Assembly (NCBI RefSeq): GCF_020882245.1
Contig: NC_083598.1
Span: forward strand, 78,497,714-78,561,713
Reading direction: 5' to 3'
DNA length: 64,000 bases
Source: Rhopalosiphum padi
Taxonomy: Eukaryota > Arthropoda > Insecta > Hemiptera > Aphididae
Below, piece after piece: positions 48,491-62,940 of this stretch (positions within the stretch are counted from its first letter, which is position 1; the number at the start of each line of letters is the position of its first letter). The translations under genes were made by a program, and so were the position numbers. The notes beneath the pieces are model-generated. The model did not search any database and was not told the DNA's origin. It saw only the letters and a program-made list of their open reading frames with translations.

Positions 48491-51400
48491 CAATTTTCAT
48501 CCGTAAAAGACAGTGTCATTTTACGATACTTTAGAACCTAAATCGTCGTATCGGTGCTGCAGTCTAATAACGTTCGACGGTCGGGGACGAGCGTTGTAAT
48601 ACGTTATCGTCTTGTATTTATATATAATTGTATGTCGTCTTGTGGAGTACACCCTATACATAAATAATACCAATACAAATATATATGTAAATATGTATAT
48701 TATAATACTAGTACTATACCCACCTAGGTATACATAATAATATATATGCGTACCTATACAAGCTCTGAAATCGAATGTCGCGTTTAAATACTGTTTAGAC
48801 TATAGACCACTTTCGTTTCGACAACATACTTTCGAATATTACGAACAACAATAATTTTATCGGCAAGCATAATAATTTGGCATTACATCCGCAGATATCT
48901 ACGATTATATCACATTATTTGGTGACCCACTGCAAAAAAGAACAAACAATAAACTTTGGTTTATTTAACGTTATGATGTTTAACAACTATTTTTATATAA
49001 GCTTTTTACACATTTTTTATTATATATTATATAATATTAAAAATATATGAAATTCCTTTTTCGATAACTTTTTGTCGTTTGTTCGTATTATATTTAATTT
49101 AATTGAACCGTGTTTAAAATATATTCTTTTCAAATGTGCAATTCGAATATAATACATAATATTATATTTACTCGCTGTGTGCAGATGGCCTCATAAGTCT
49201 TGCCAATCTTATGATCAGTTATAAACCTTATAAACAGTTTCTATATACTTATATATTATCACAGGTATACGTATTTAATTGCTCAGTAGGTATGTTATAT
49301 ACATTCCTTGATTCGGTCTTGAACAATATGGACAATCGATAACATTCGAGTTTTTTTTTATATATTATACTCATTGTGCCAGGTATAAATTGTAATACAC
49401 CTAAGCTGCTTATCTGAAAATAATACAAGTGAGCGAGAGAAAGAAAGAAAACAACGGGTTGAGAATTGAGAGAAGGCTTCCGTTTTAATTTATCGTTCGC
49501 GCCACCTAATAATATGACTGAGCCGGTCCACCAACAATGCAAACGACATCGTACGGTGCACGATAATCCCTCTACGGTCTACACCCATAGATCCCAAGCT
49601 GTTTTTATAATTTTTTTTTTTATAAAGTCTTAATATCAAGTACTATTACAAACTAGGGTGTGCACTGTGTGTTTGACCTTTTCAAAATTTGAATAGGCTA
49701 CAACACTCAAAACAAGAATTTACATGACACTAGGTACTTGGTTTATATCTACACGAATACAGTCATTGTGTCGTTTACAAGTAATTTTTTCGAGAGGAAG
49801 ACGATGGCTAGAACATATTATACATTGTGTTAAGGGATGCATTCATATTTATCTTAGTCGATAAATCAAAAGTCTAATGTAACCTAATAATTTCAATTTT
49901 ACAGGTGAAAATATGAACTACATCACATGATATATATTTATAAATAATACATTGGTGTATGACCGGATTTTGAGAATTTCGAAAGGCACACGTGATCAAC
50001 AGCATACTCATACAAAAACATTTTAAGTGAATAATGCCAACATTATTAGCATTACGTTTGCATGGTAAATTGGTAATACACCGGTGATTTAAAAAAAATG
50101 TGTTAACAACACGTACGTCTTGAAAATCACGTGGTGATGTATATGATTAAGTATTTATGATTCGAATATGTTAGTGTTATGTTTGTATAAAATTATATAT
50201 TATATGTAACACAATCAATTGCAATTTAAAAGTATTGACTGTACTTTCTAAACGTAAAGTCCAAGATTTTCAAAGATGTGATTATTAAGACAAAAACCCC
50301 GACGGAAGTCACTTTGCTAGGTAATAAAAGCTTAATAAAATATAAGTTAAAAATAAAATGTCAACACAATATGTTGTTTTTTAATGTAAATGAAAGTATG
50401 TAAATATATAGTGCTTACATTTTTTTTTTAATTTCTAAAAGTAATAAAAAAGTAGTTTTCATTTCATCATAGAATATAAGTGTATATTACCTATTAGTAA
50501 CTATTAATTTAAAAATATAATAAAGTTGATATTTATTATATACGGAGTATCCATTTTAAATTTTAAAAATTCAAAATTACCTTCAAAAATATTAAATAAT
50601 TAACAAAACAGAATTTTGTTTTTTATTTTTCATTAACTTAATGATTAAGTTATTTATTTAACATAGTACACATTGACAATGCTTTAACAGAATACACTAA
50701 ATATTTATTCTATAACTATACCAAATCATAATAAATTAAAAGATAAATAAATAAATTTAAAAAAAAAATTATGAATAAATTATTATTATATATATAAATA
50801 ATTACATTTAAATATAAATAAATATTTATTTTGTAAAAATTGAATACATTTTTAGTTAATTTTTTTATAATATAACAAAATAAATATTTTCAAAAATCAA
50901 CACTATGTATATATTCCATTTTTATAATAGTTTGAAGTTTTTACTTTTTATTTATTCCCTTTCCCTCCTGGTACCAACCAGTTCAAATTTTTTACTAGAA
51001 TCTTATACCCTTAAAAATCAAGATTTAAATATTATTTTGTATACTATAAAAAACCTTCAATAAAAAAAAACTTACTAAGTACTATGTATACATTATTATA
51101 AAACTAATACATTCATTGTCCAACTCAGAATCTAAAATATAATAATAACCTATGGCTATTAATCACTAAAGATTCTTTTTTAACTACCATTATTTAAATT
51201 AGTGCAAAATTTTGACGAAGAAAGATATTTTATATGTGTTATAAAATTGGTAGTAGAATTTATCCACTTCTCAATTACTCTAATCCTCTACTATGCATTA
51301 TTATACAAATGCTTCTTATAAATGCCACATTTTTGGCCCACTAGATTCATAAAAATATAACAAAATAAACATTAAAAGCAATGACATAATAACCAAATAA

Positions 51401-54400
51401 ATAATTAGTTTATTTAACATTAAATCTAAATATTTATAACAAGTAAATCAATAAATTATTAAAAAACAGCAAAATTATAATATTAAAAAAATATTTGTAG
51501 GTCTCTAAAACTATATTTGTTCATGAGCTTAAATTGTATTCTGTAATAAAAAAAAAAATTATAATTATTATAATTATTTAAGTAAGAATTTAAAAAAAAA
51601 AGTCAGAAGGTTAAAACTTCAACAATTTATGTGGTTAAAGTTAAACCATGAAACTAATATTTAGTACACGACTACACAACTACACAACTACCTGGTAAAA
51701 CGGTATATTATAAACAAAAATATAGGCTTATATTAAAAGAAAACAAACCTATTGCGTAAGATAGGTGATTCAAGATTTATGCTTAATTTTATTACAATAA
51801 TACAGTTTCTGATACTCTAGGAGAAGAGCTTAAAACTACTATAATAATCCAATTAAAATGTTGTATCACTTTTTATGGTTTATGTGTTATTATTTAATTA
51901 TATCACACAACAATTTTGCTTAAACATTTTTGGACTAAAATCTGATTCAACCACAACCATGGCAGGTTGATTCGAATAGTTAAAAAAATAATAATAATAA
52001 TATATAATAAACAAATAATAATATATCCCAACTTGTAAGGTTTTCATAGGAATAAGACATTTTCTCTAAGATCATATTTTGTGGTTACGTGATAAAATAG
52101 TTTATACCTATTATGCTTTTTTATTTTCTTAGTCAGATAATCATGTCTATAACGTTTATTATTATTATTATTTTCTAAATTTCTTTTTATTACAAAATGT
52201 TTCAAAAATATAAACTCTAGTCTTGAAGTAATCTACTATAGACGAGCGTCAATTATTATTATGGGCATAATTTTACATTCCGAGACGTTCTTCACGTGTT
52301 TATAATCCAGTCGAAATATTTCTATTTTTTCCTCAATCTATATTATACACTACATATAGCCTTCCGGGGTCAGGCTGACCATCCGGTACTACATTTTCGG
52401 CTACGGTAATCACAATAACCTGCCGTTTTAACACTTATAGCACATTTTACAATGTATCATTCGTTTTCTTTACATCTTAGATGTCGTGATAGACGTTTTA
52501 ATCGTGAAAATCCTCGTTTTTCAAACATTTGTTGGTCAGGGGAGGGTCTTTTTAATCGAATTATTGTTTATGTATATACATATATAAGTATATAATTTTT
52601 TTTTTTTAAAACGTCGTATAGACTTGTATATAAATCACGTGTATTTTGTTCAGGGTGAACAAGATCGGACGGAGGAGACAAGCGAAACAAAAAAGACTGG
52701 CGGTGAGGTGGAGGAGGTGGCGGAGAACCTGGCGCATATATACACATATAGGAGTGGCCTTGCATCTCATTAAACTGGCCGGTGTATATAATATACAGTT
52801 ATATATATATAATATATATAAAATATATACAATGTACATGTAACATATAGATATATACATGTGTATAGAGTTGGGTCCCATCAAAAGGTGTGATGACCAT
52901 CTGGTCACCCATTAAATTATTACCGAATAATGGGTTAACAGGCGTATGGAGATTATTTTAGTTTTCTGCAGGCTAGATTGAAGAGAGAAAAAAATACAAT
53001 CTTAAATATTTTATTTTTTACTTCTAATTTGATTTTTTGGGCGGAATTCAAATAAATAAGATACATTTACGTGATGGAAACTGTAGTGCCTTATTTTCGA
53101 TCATATTTAAACATTATATGACAACATAATTGACAACAAACTATACAACTATTACAATTTTATGTATATACTACATTAATGCGTATTGTACATGTAAATT
53201 AAATCATACATAATATAAAAATTAATATAATTAATAAAAAGATAATATAAATTAAAATATTATACTTACAATTACAAAATATATTACCTGAAAGTTAAAT
53301 TTTAAATTATTTAGATTCTTCTTTTATTAACATGTTTCTATAGTAAATTAAACTATATTACCTACCTATACTTATATATTATTTTTGAAAATTTTAAATA
53401 TTTTAAAACTAATACACCAATATAATACAAATTGATAATTTCACACACCATGTCCTTGCCAATATTATATGTGGATACTTTGATTTAAATACAAATATTA
53501 TTATACATAGATGTGTATGATGTAATATAAAAAGCTAATAAAAGAATTCAATAGGACCTTTAAATTGTTTCATAAGCAGTTCACACTATACACTTTTATA
53601 ACATTAAATTTTAAAGAAAATAAAACTATCCTAATCTAATCTAATCTAAGTTCTTTTAAACAACTAATAATATTGAAAAATTACTTAATAAAAAACAGGA
53701 GATAATGACCATACAGTATCTTAATAGTGTGTAAAGCTAGTTAAATATTTTCAAGTATCTTTCTAGTGCTCATAGAAAAAATTAAAATTTAAAAAACACT
53801 AGTGTACAATAAAAAAACCAATGAATTCATAATTTCATTGAGAATCTGAAATATGTATTTTATAGGTATATATTTAATATTAATTTACAATGAATCATAA
53901 CCATTATAATATTATGGAAATTTATTGAACAGTGCCAAAATGAACCTAGTAGATATAAAAGACAAGGTCAATGGGTACCAAACAAACCACCAAGTTTGCT
54001 CGTCCTACGAAAAATAAAATGTTTGACGTCTCACTCTAAAAATAGATGAGCTGAAAATAAAATCTAATCGAGTCCGTTCTTGCAGGGTTATAAGAATAAG
54101 AATTCAAAAATTCATATAATTTTCAAACGTGTTAACATGATTAAATGTGGTATATCGTGCATTGATATTATTACTTTAAAATATTTATTTTATAAAATAT
54201 GTATTATATTATTAACTATTATACATTTGCGGAGAAAACAAATAATGAATAAAATAGTATAATATTACATAAACTGTGGTATACGTATAATAATTACCTT
54301 TTTCTTGTCACGTACTCACTTCTACTTTTTGGTTTTATTGTATTAACACCGTTTTAATGTACACTTCATCAAAAACAAATTACAATCATGCCACTCGTAT

Positions 54401-54742
54401 GTAGTTATGTGTATAGTTACTAACTATATAAAATGTATCAATATATAGGTGTGAAATATATGTATATACATAAATTATCGATTATCTAGATTTTTTCTTA
54501 AGATTAATAAGATTTTATACTAAGCTTTTTCGATTTTAATCTGATATTTTGAAATTAAAAATCATAAAAAGTCAGTGTAAAAAACAGAACAGAGTAGGAT
54601 TTTTTTTTATTAATTTCATCATGATTTAAAGACTAATCAATACTGAATGGAGCTAAGTATAAAAAGTAATAATTTAGTTGATTCGATTCAATATATTCCG
54701 TTTTTATTGACATATTAAAAAAATTAAAACAATTTATAAAAA
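48491..54742. other. AT-rich stretch without a recognised gene
   Basis: Strongly AT-rich. Degenerate dispersed repeats are likely: for instance a phrase containing CAGAATCTAAAAT near 51.13 kb recurs near 61.10 kb. If the 48-kb island is a first exon, this could be its intron. GGTCAGGCTGACC at 52368-52380 is listed separately. Otherwise I see nothing definite. Confidence 0.45.
52368..52380. promoter_or_regulatory. Palindromic nuclear-receptor-like half sites (IR3)
   Basis: GGTCA-GGC-TGACC is an inverted repeat of the nuclear receptor half-site with a three-base spacer, the arrangement bound by ERR-type receptors. It is flanked symmetrically by CCGG. A single site in intergenic DNA is weak evidence of function. 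Confidence 0.3.
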
Positions 54743-54990
54743 GGGGGAGAAAGTAGGTAACCGCTCTGCTGTACAGTAGGTGTCGAGTATCTCTAAATAC
54801 CTCGTCATTGAGTAAGACACTATGATTTATGCATTAAATTTGACTTCAATAATAAATTATTACATATAAAAAACGATTCTGAAGACGATCTGTCAATATT
54901 ACACTGTATACTTAATACTTCATGATATATTTTTTGATATTCGTATTAAAGTAAATATTTTTCGTATTAGTATAACATTATTAGACTAGG
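54743..54990 (+). repeat. Left copy of a dispersed inverted repeat
   Basis: This block contains GAAAGTAGGTAACC, then GTACAGTAGGTGTCGA, ACCTCGTCATTGAG and GACGATCTGTCA. The reverse complement of the same series, in the same order and roughly 80-85 percent alike over the first 70 bases, occurs at about 62690-62940. A related but more diverged segment lies at about 59.9-60.1 kb. Confidence 0.65.
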
Positions 54991-56517
54991 ACGATTTTTT
55001 GTTTATCATTATTATTTTATTATATTTTATTTAAAATATTTGTGGAATCATGGTTAACTTTTTTTTATTCCAGTATTAACTAGTATACAACTTTATAATA
55101 CATTTTTAACCTATTTGACTGAGCAAAGCATTTTTTATTAACATTTATGGAAAAAAATCAAAGATAGTCTAAGTGGTCAAGTGAAAACAGTTTTACCTGT
55201 TGATAATCAAGGTTAAATCATTTTCAACTTAATCAAGGTTTCAAACAAAAATTAGATAAAAATTTTAACAAATTTAATGTTCATATTCCTCTTCCGATTA
55301 TTCTTATTGTAACCAATTTCCACTTTTAGATTGTTAAAAAATCAAATTAGTATAAAATAATCACTTTTAGCTAATATATATATGTGTGTGTGTGCGTATG
55401 TGTATTTTTCACAGATATAAACCAAAAAATGTATCCATCTAGCAATTGAATCTTTGAATAAATAACACATTTTATTAGATTATTAGTATTCAAACTTGCA
55501 TACTTTGATTTTACTACTATTTATGTTATATACATTGTAAAAAAACTAAAAATAAATGTTTATTTTTAAATGCTAATATAAATTGAAAATATACGTATAC
55601 TACCATAAGATTATAGTAATATAGCATATTACTATAAACGTTTAAATTTATATAAACGTAGTACGTACTTAATTTAAGGAAATGTTCTATACATGTATGA
55701 TGTATATACTATAGAACATTTTAAGAATTATAATAGTATACATATTAAAGTTTAACACTTGATGTGTTAATAGTATTTGTTTTTTATCAATTATTAAATA
55801 ACTTGATAAATATATTATGATATTATATTATTCACTGTTTTTTTTTAAATAAAAATAATTACAGATTTCTTAAATTTAAAGATTAAATATATAATAAATA
55901 TTACAATAAAGAATACTTTCAAAGAATATTATTAACTACAATAAGTTTAAAATGTCGTTTAGAATCATGGTAATAACTAATAAATTATAATAAATATATT
56001 TTAAGACTTTTAGCTAGATAAAAATAATAGACCATACTTATTTAAATGATTACTAAAACTTAAGGTAACATTGCTTTCAATCTCTAATATTTTAGTAATA
56101 TGTAATAAACACAACAAAATAATAAAATTAAGTAATCATTAACAATTTTAGATCCCGTATTTTTTTTAAATGTATTCAAGTATTCCTAAAATGTATCATA
56201 TTACTGAATAAATGTACAAAACATTAAAACTATAATAAATTTTATTTTACAATATTCTTATATATATGTAGACTAAAATCTAAAATCAGAATATAATATT
56301 TAGATATATATTAAATTTGGGAAGAAAAACAAGGACAAATTAAAAAAAAAAAAGATGCTTACATTAATCACGTTTAAACTAAATTTGTTTTTAGGTATTC
56401 ATAAATATAACCAATTTACATATTTTTAAGTTGGTATTTTAAATATTGTCGAAAATGAATAAATTAGAACTCATTATTGATAAAAATATTCAATAAGTCG
56501 TTTCTTGGACAAATTAG

Positions 56518-56521
<4 letters not shown>

Positions 56522-56569
<48 letters not shown>
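56522..56569. repeat. AT dinucleotide microsatellite (24 units)
   Basis: A pure AT run of 48 bp, the longest uninterrupted dinucleotide repeat in the window. Confidence 0.9.
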
Positions 56570-56572
<3 letters not shown>

Positions 56573-59500
56573 TATATTTATTGGTATTTATTTGTATATA
56601 TTTTTTAAAAGTTCTATACGATTCTAAAAGATAAATTATAAACCATTTTTAAATTTGAATTCCTTATTCGTTTCTAGCATTAATTGAATGTTACTGTCAT
56701 TATGCTGTTCTCTTTTTGAATACCTGCACCTACCTATTCTAATCATAATTTTTTTTTTTTTTTTTGTTATCTAGGTATACAATTTTATTATATTTTTTTT
56801 ATGCCTGGATTAAAGCCTTTTTCCTTTTTTATTTTATTTCTAACAGACATGTCATATATCACTCTCTCAGAACACAAAGTCGACAAATACAAACAGTTTA
56901 CAGTACCCATTTGTTTCGTGTCAGCCTGTCACAATGGGTCATAAAAGTGTGTTCACTGTATGGCTCACATCACAGTGGTTTTATTTCTCGGTCATTTTAT
57001 TTTCTATTTAATTTATCGTTGGTTAAAAGACAAGAGTAGCCAAAAAACGACTATTGTACTACCATACAACAATTTCAAACGGTTGTAAATAAAAACAATT
57101 TTGGTCAACATTGAAAATTGTTAAAATAACAGAAGGTGGCAAATGGGCGTGGAATTTTGTCAGGTAATTAATCAATATAATATTAGGCATTCATCGGTTA
57201 TGCGAACCAGTTGCGAAATTTTTTTCGTCTCATAAAATATAATGTACCTAATCTATATCTGTTTAAATCAGTGTCAATAATAGTTTTAGTTTAGATCAGA
57301 TTCTGTAGGTGAACTTGAACCTATAGGTTTGTTGTTTGTATTGTTAATAGTATTACAAAGGTCATCATTTAAAAATATATCTATCTGCCATCTCTTGTCC
57401 ATCAGGAGACAACAATTTTTTTATGCGTGCGATAATGCAGTGATACAGTGACATATTGTTCACAGGCGTACGGAAATAAATCACGTTTTGAATCGTATTA
57501 TGATACAGAGCAATTATTTCTGAAATAAATATATATTTTATTTTAACCTTTTAATGGTGATTGATAAATATGTACGTATTCTCTTAGTTCATAATTTAAT
57601 TTAACTAATAATATATTAAAATAGGTAATTCTAATTTTTGATTTGTTTTTCCGTGTAAATTGTTTTGTTTTGTAAATTCTTTAATTGATTAAAGACTAAA
57701 AAAAAAGTTTTGATCTTGTACACTGATTTGTCATAATATAATAGAGAATCGTGAGAACGAAGAAATCTAGATTCGTAAGAGGCCTTATCGGACCGCCCTC
57801 GTGGACCAGCCAACAATAAACAATTTTCGGTAGGCCAAAATTCAAATGGATAACAATAGACCTCCTTCAAAGACGTCGATAATTAGTCACGATAATAACG
57901 ACGGGACCACCTAATTGAATTTTTAATATAGTTTTATTATTTAGTATTTTTTTATACATTAGCTTTGACTGTCATCTTTCCCACGAATATATTATATAAA
58001 AGAATCGTTTTTCTATGTTTGAATTCTTAATGTTTTTAACATAATAATATCAACAGCTTATCCTTCGCAACTGGTCGCTTTTATAAAAAATCATTAATTT
58101 CAACAATTTTAAAGTAGTAATTAATAAAAAATTACGTAAATAGTTATGTTAAAATAATTTCGTGATAAAATAAAAATAAATAAATTCTTTAACTTTAAAA
58201 TTATAAATTTATATTGTTAAGTATGTGCTGTATAGAGATTAAGGAGAAAACGATTTTGATAATGTCAATCCCTACTTTAATATTATGACAATGATACTTT
58301 GTAAATCAACATTGAAGTTTCATTAATGGATGAGTTCTTTAATCAAGCAAATCATGACTGTTAAAATCGTAGATCAAGTATTCTTATTGTCCATTGTATG
58401 CATAAATATAGTTTAAACCCACATTAAATGGTTTGTCTTGATTTAAAAAAATAATAATAATAAAAATATATTTATATATATTTATTTATGTACAACACAT
58501 TATGTTTTAAAATTAATCAAAAACATAATATCGATACCTAACTAATTATCAATGTCGAAAATTAATATTTTAATGATTTTCACTACCATAGATATATACG
58601 CGTCCACTAATAAGCAACTTTGTATACATATAGTATGCGTATGCATCCTATCATTTTAAAAATCAATAATTGCTATTTTAAGTTATATTAAGTTATCGCA
58701 AAATATCAGGAATCAATCAATAAATTAATTAATTCATTTTTGTTAAAATAATGAACAAAAAAAAAATAAATATATATTGTTTTATAATAATATGCAATAC
58801 GAAATTAAAAAAAATATTAAAATAAGATTTTGTCTAATAAAAATAATATTTACTTGAAAAAATGAATTCGATAGTGAAATAAAGCATAAATTAATAAAAA
58901 TCATAAATTATGTATCTAAAAAAAATTAACGCCTTAAAATCTAAATGATTGACTACTAATCACGTATGTTTAATATGCTGACTATATTATATTCCTTTAT
59001 AATGATAAAATATGACTATTTTTAATTTAAAATAAACTAGGATTAACTTTCATTTTAATAGCTTCAATTATAGTGTCATAAAATCAATTAAAATTAAATC
59101 ATTTTAAACTATTATCACCAATAATTCTATTATTTAAGCATTTGATCATATTATGACAACATTTTGAAATTATTTTGTAGTTGAAAATTTTTAAAAATTC
59201 AACACTAAGTTCCGCTTAAGTAGCTTATATTGAAACCAAAAAAAAAATCTAAGAAATATATTAACATAATTTTTTTTTATACACTAAGTTTAAATTTAAA
59301 TTTAAACGAAATAACATAATATATTACTAAGAATAATGATATTCATTATTTTGTTATAGTTCAAAAATATTATTCGTAGAGATATAAAAATTGTGTGTTT
59401 ATTAAATTATTATTAGATTTTAAACAAAATACAAATATTTTCAAATGCAATATTTTCGGAAAAAATTAATCAACTCACGCTGTAATACTATCAATAAAAT

Positions 59501-62500
59501 AAATTACTTGGCCTAATATAGGAATATCAAAAAACATAACAATATATTTGATTAAATACTAGATATATACCAATATAAGCAAAAGTACGAAATTTATATA
59601 GTATTATAATAATTTTTATCTGATTTCATGTACATTTTTAAGGGGTATTAAGTAGGCAATTTTTCAAAAATTAAAAAAAAAATTAATAATTGTTGAATTA
59701 AAAATTTTAATCATTTATAAACACACTAGCAACTGGTATGCCTCGATCCCGGGCCTTGTAGAAGCCATAATCGCATAATCGCGATAATCGGTTCATTATG
59801 AAATAAATAGGCAAATACCTACGTTAGATGTAAAGTGGGTCACTGTGATGTTAAATTTGAATTCGATAATATATATATATATATATATACATATAATTGT
59901 ATATGAAAAATGATTCTAAGCCAAGACAGTAATACCAGCGTATTATATCACTAAGTATATTTCATGTTATATTTTTTGATATTGCTCTTGAAATAATTCA
60001 TTTTAGTATTTTACTATTCATATTACAGTAAGTTGAATTAATTTTTATCGGAAAAATTAGATTTGATAATTTCATTGTTTATTTAAAAGATAATTATAAA
60101 CGCTATATAAATTTTTTGACCACACGAATAATGTTTTTGAATTATAATAAAATAATGAATGTCGTGCGTTATTTGTAGTTTAAATATGCGATTTGGTCCA
60201 AATTTAAACTTATATAATATTTATAAAAAAAATTTATATTTATATATTTTTTAGAATTTTTAGTTTAAGTATGAACTACTTATGAGAAATTTTGCTTTTA
60301 GTTTTTGAGTTTTAATTATAAAAATTACGTATTTTATAAATTTTGAACTGCAAAACAAGTTTCGAATTTTAACTTCAAACACTTATAAAAAATAAATTGT
60401 GTAAATGTATTTTAAATATTTTTATCTATACCTATATGTAAAAACAACTTATGTGGAATTTAGCATTAAACTTTCAAGCATTTTAACACGAACTGCACTT
60501 TTAACTAAAATAAATGATTGAATTGCATTTATTGAAAAGCTCTCGTACAAAAAAGGTTTTAACAAAGGTATTTTAAAAAATAAACGTTAAATTTACGATA
60601 AAAATGTTTTTACGAATCTTGTTTACAAACGTAACGAAGTATTTAATAGCATTATATTGGTTTGTTAATGCCATATTAGTTAACGCGAATAATGTTTCGA
60701 TGTGAAATAATATATATCCATGAATAACCATTAACCACTTAATTTACCTCGAAAATAATTTTAAATTCAACAAAAAGAAAAGCATCTGACCAAAGTATTT
60801 ATATACCACTAAAAATTATTATAAGGAAAAAATTATCAATGTTCCTGTAGAATTAACACAATAGTAAAGAACTAAATCGATTATTAAAAAATAACTTCTT
60901 TGAGAAGAAATGTTATTTGTTGGTAAATATATGTATAATGACGTAAAATTTTAACTTTAAACACTCATAAAAAACTAATTTGTTCTTTCGGTAGAAATTT
61001 TATTTTTAATACAAATTGGAAAACTTATGAAGAACCTTATGTATACAATATACATACACAAAAAAAATAAATCATTGTAAAAGCAACACATTCATCACTC
61101 CGATCAGAATCTAAAATTCTGCATATCAATATTTTAGATTTTTAAGTATCTGTAAAAAAAAAGTACTTATTAAAAATTAGGTCTTGCAGGTATTCAAATT
61201 TAAGTTTTTTATATTTTTACCATAAAATTATTATTTTTTTTTTCTTAATAAATAAATATATGTACAATTTATAATCTTAAAATTAAAACATTAAGTATAA
61301 ATATGCAAATTTGAATAAATACGAATCATGTGTTATACTATACTTCATCGTGAATATCAAATAGGGTAGATTAAGTAAAAAAAATTTTTTTCGTAAATAT
61401 ATTTTTAATTTATTGTTTAGGAGGTCAAGTTGGAAAAGTTATAAAATAAATTTCAATTATCTATATTCTATATAAATAATCTAAAATGATAATTTAAGTA
61501 TTTTAAAATGTTTTGAGTTTATATGATTATTATTTTCTGAATGATAACAAAATAATAAAAATGGTTACGAATAAATCATTATTATACGTTTAAGTATTCA
61601 ATTTTGTCCAAATTTATGTGGCTTCACAATAAACTTTATTTTTTTTTCAGTTATATAAATTTATAAGAAATCTTGTATTATATATTCAAAACCTTGAGTG
61701 ATAAAATTAAAAATTGTATGAGTTTTACTTACAAAATAATTTTTGAATGTTTATGATTCTGATGAATTGTTCAAAAAAATAATTTTATTAGGTTTTTATT
61801 GTAACAAGTATTATTACTTTATTACTTATTAGTTGAATGAAAACTGACATATTTATTCATATTTTACTTTTTAATTTATTTTTAATAATTTTATATATTT
61901 TTTTTACTGTAAATTAAACTTAAAAGTTAAAATATAAATGTTCACTAAATTTTCTGTACGAAAATTATAAAATAAAATTTATGTCATTTTCATATTTTTT
62001 TTTTTTTTTGGTCATTTTCTATCATTTTAAGGCCATTTTTATACTTATTAGGTCATAAACATCCTATCTCTAATTATAAGTTTTATTGTTGGAATTTAAA
62101 AAAAAAGTTAATCGTGATTCTACAAATAATTTTTATAAGTGTATAATGTGGTTTAAATTTAGATGATAAATGTTATAGATGGATATGTAAGCGTAAAACA
62201 ACGATTTATCATTAAAAAAATAAAACAAGTTATCTACAATATTCAAAATCTTAACCATAAATACTTAAAATTTTCCCAGAGATTTATATTATACTTTTAT
62301 ACACATGGTATAATTTTCGAAATATTTTAATTCTTTTTGAACTATTTATAAATATTCGACATTTTTATTTTGTTTTTATTTTCAAAATAAATGTTTGTAC
62401 TCTTGATAAATTCTTGAAAATTTAATAATAGATGTCTCAAAAATAGTTAATACTGTAACCAACAATTCAATTCGAAAATATTATATATAAGCGCAATTTA

Positions 62501-62689
62501 TTTTATTAACATTTTAACTTGAAATTTAAATGAAGAATAATAATTTTAGTTATTTTGTTGTAATTTAAAAATACTATTTGTTGGATTTTTGAAACGTTTA
62601 AAATATATTATTATATTTTATATTGGTTTTAATGAAATTTACAAATGCAATATATTCTCGGCAAAAATTAATTCAACCTACCGTATACT

Positions 62690-62940
62690 ATACTAATATT
62701 AAAGAAAAAATATACTTTTAATATAGCAATATAAATATATAATAAAATATATTGCAGATAGTATAAAGTATAATATAAGCTGACAGATCGTCTTTATAAT
62801 TGATTTTCTGTATAATGCAATGACATTTTTCATTGAATTAAAATGTAATAGACTTACATAACTGTGACTTACTCCTCAATGACGAGGTATAATCGACACC
62901 TACTGTACAACAAAGTGGTTACCTACTTTCCCTCGTTTTT
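62690..62940 (-). repeat. Right copy of a dispersed inverted repeat
   Basis: This is the reverse-complement partner of 54743-54990. Read on the minus strand it starts GGGAAAGTAGGTAACC and continues with GTACAGTAGGTGTCGA and CCTCGTCATTGAG. The pair could be the ends of one degraded 8.2-kb element or two independent insertions of one family in opposite orientation. The DNA between them has no coding potential, and relatives of the inner part recur near 59.4-60.1 kb, which favours several nested copies. Confidence 0.65.

Noticed and set aside
57631..57900. Minus-strand frame of 79 codons with a fairly coding-like start (57.75-57.87 kb), in a slightly GC-richer patch
   Set aside because: The frame opens on TTG, has an in-frame stop just upstream, and I found no acceptor or donor that would make it an exon. 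No family recognised.
59735..59775. CTCGATCCCGGGCC resembling a tRNA T-arm
   Set aside because: No acceptor stem, D-arm or anticodon arm can be built around it.
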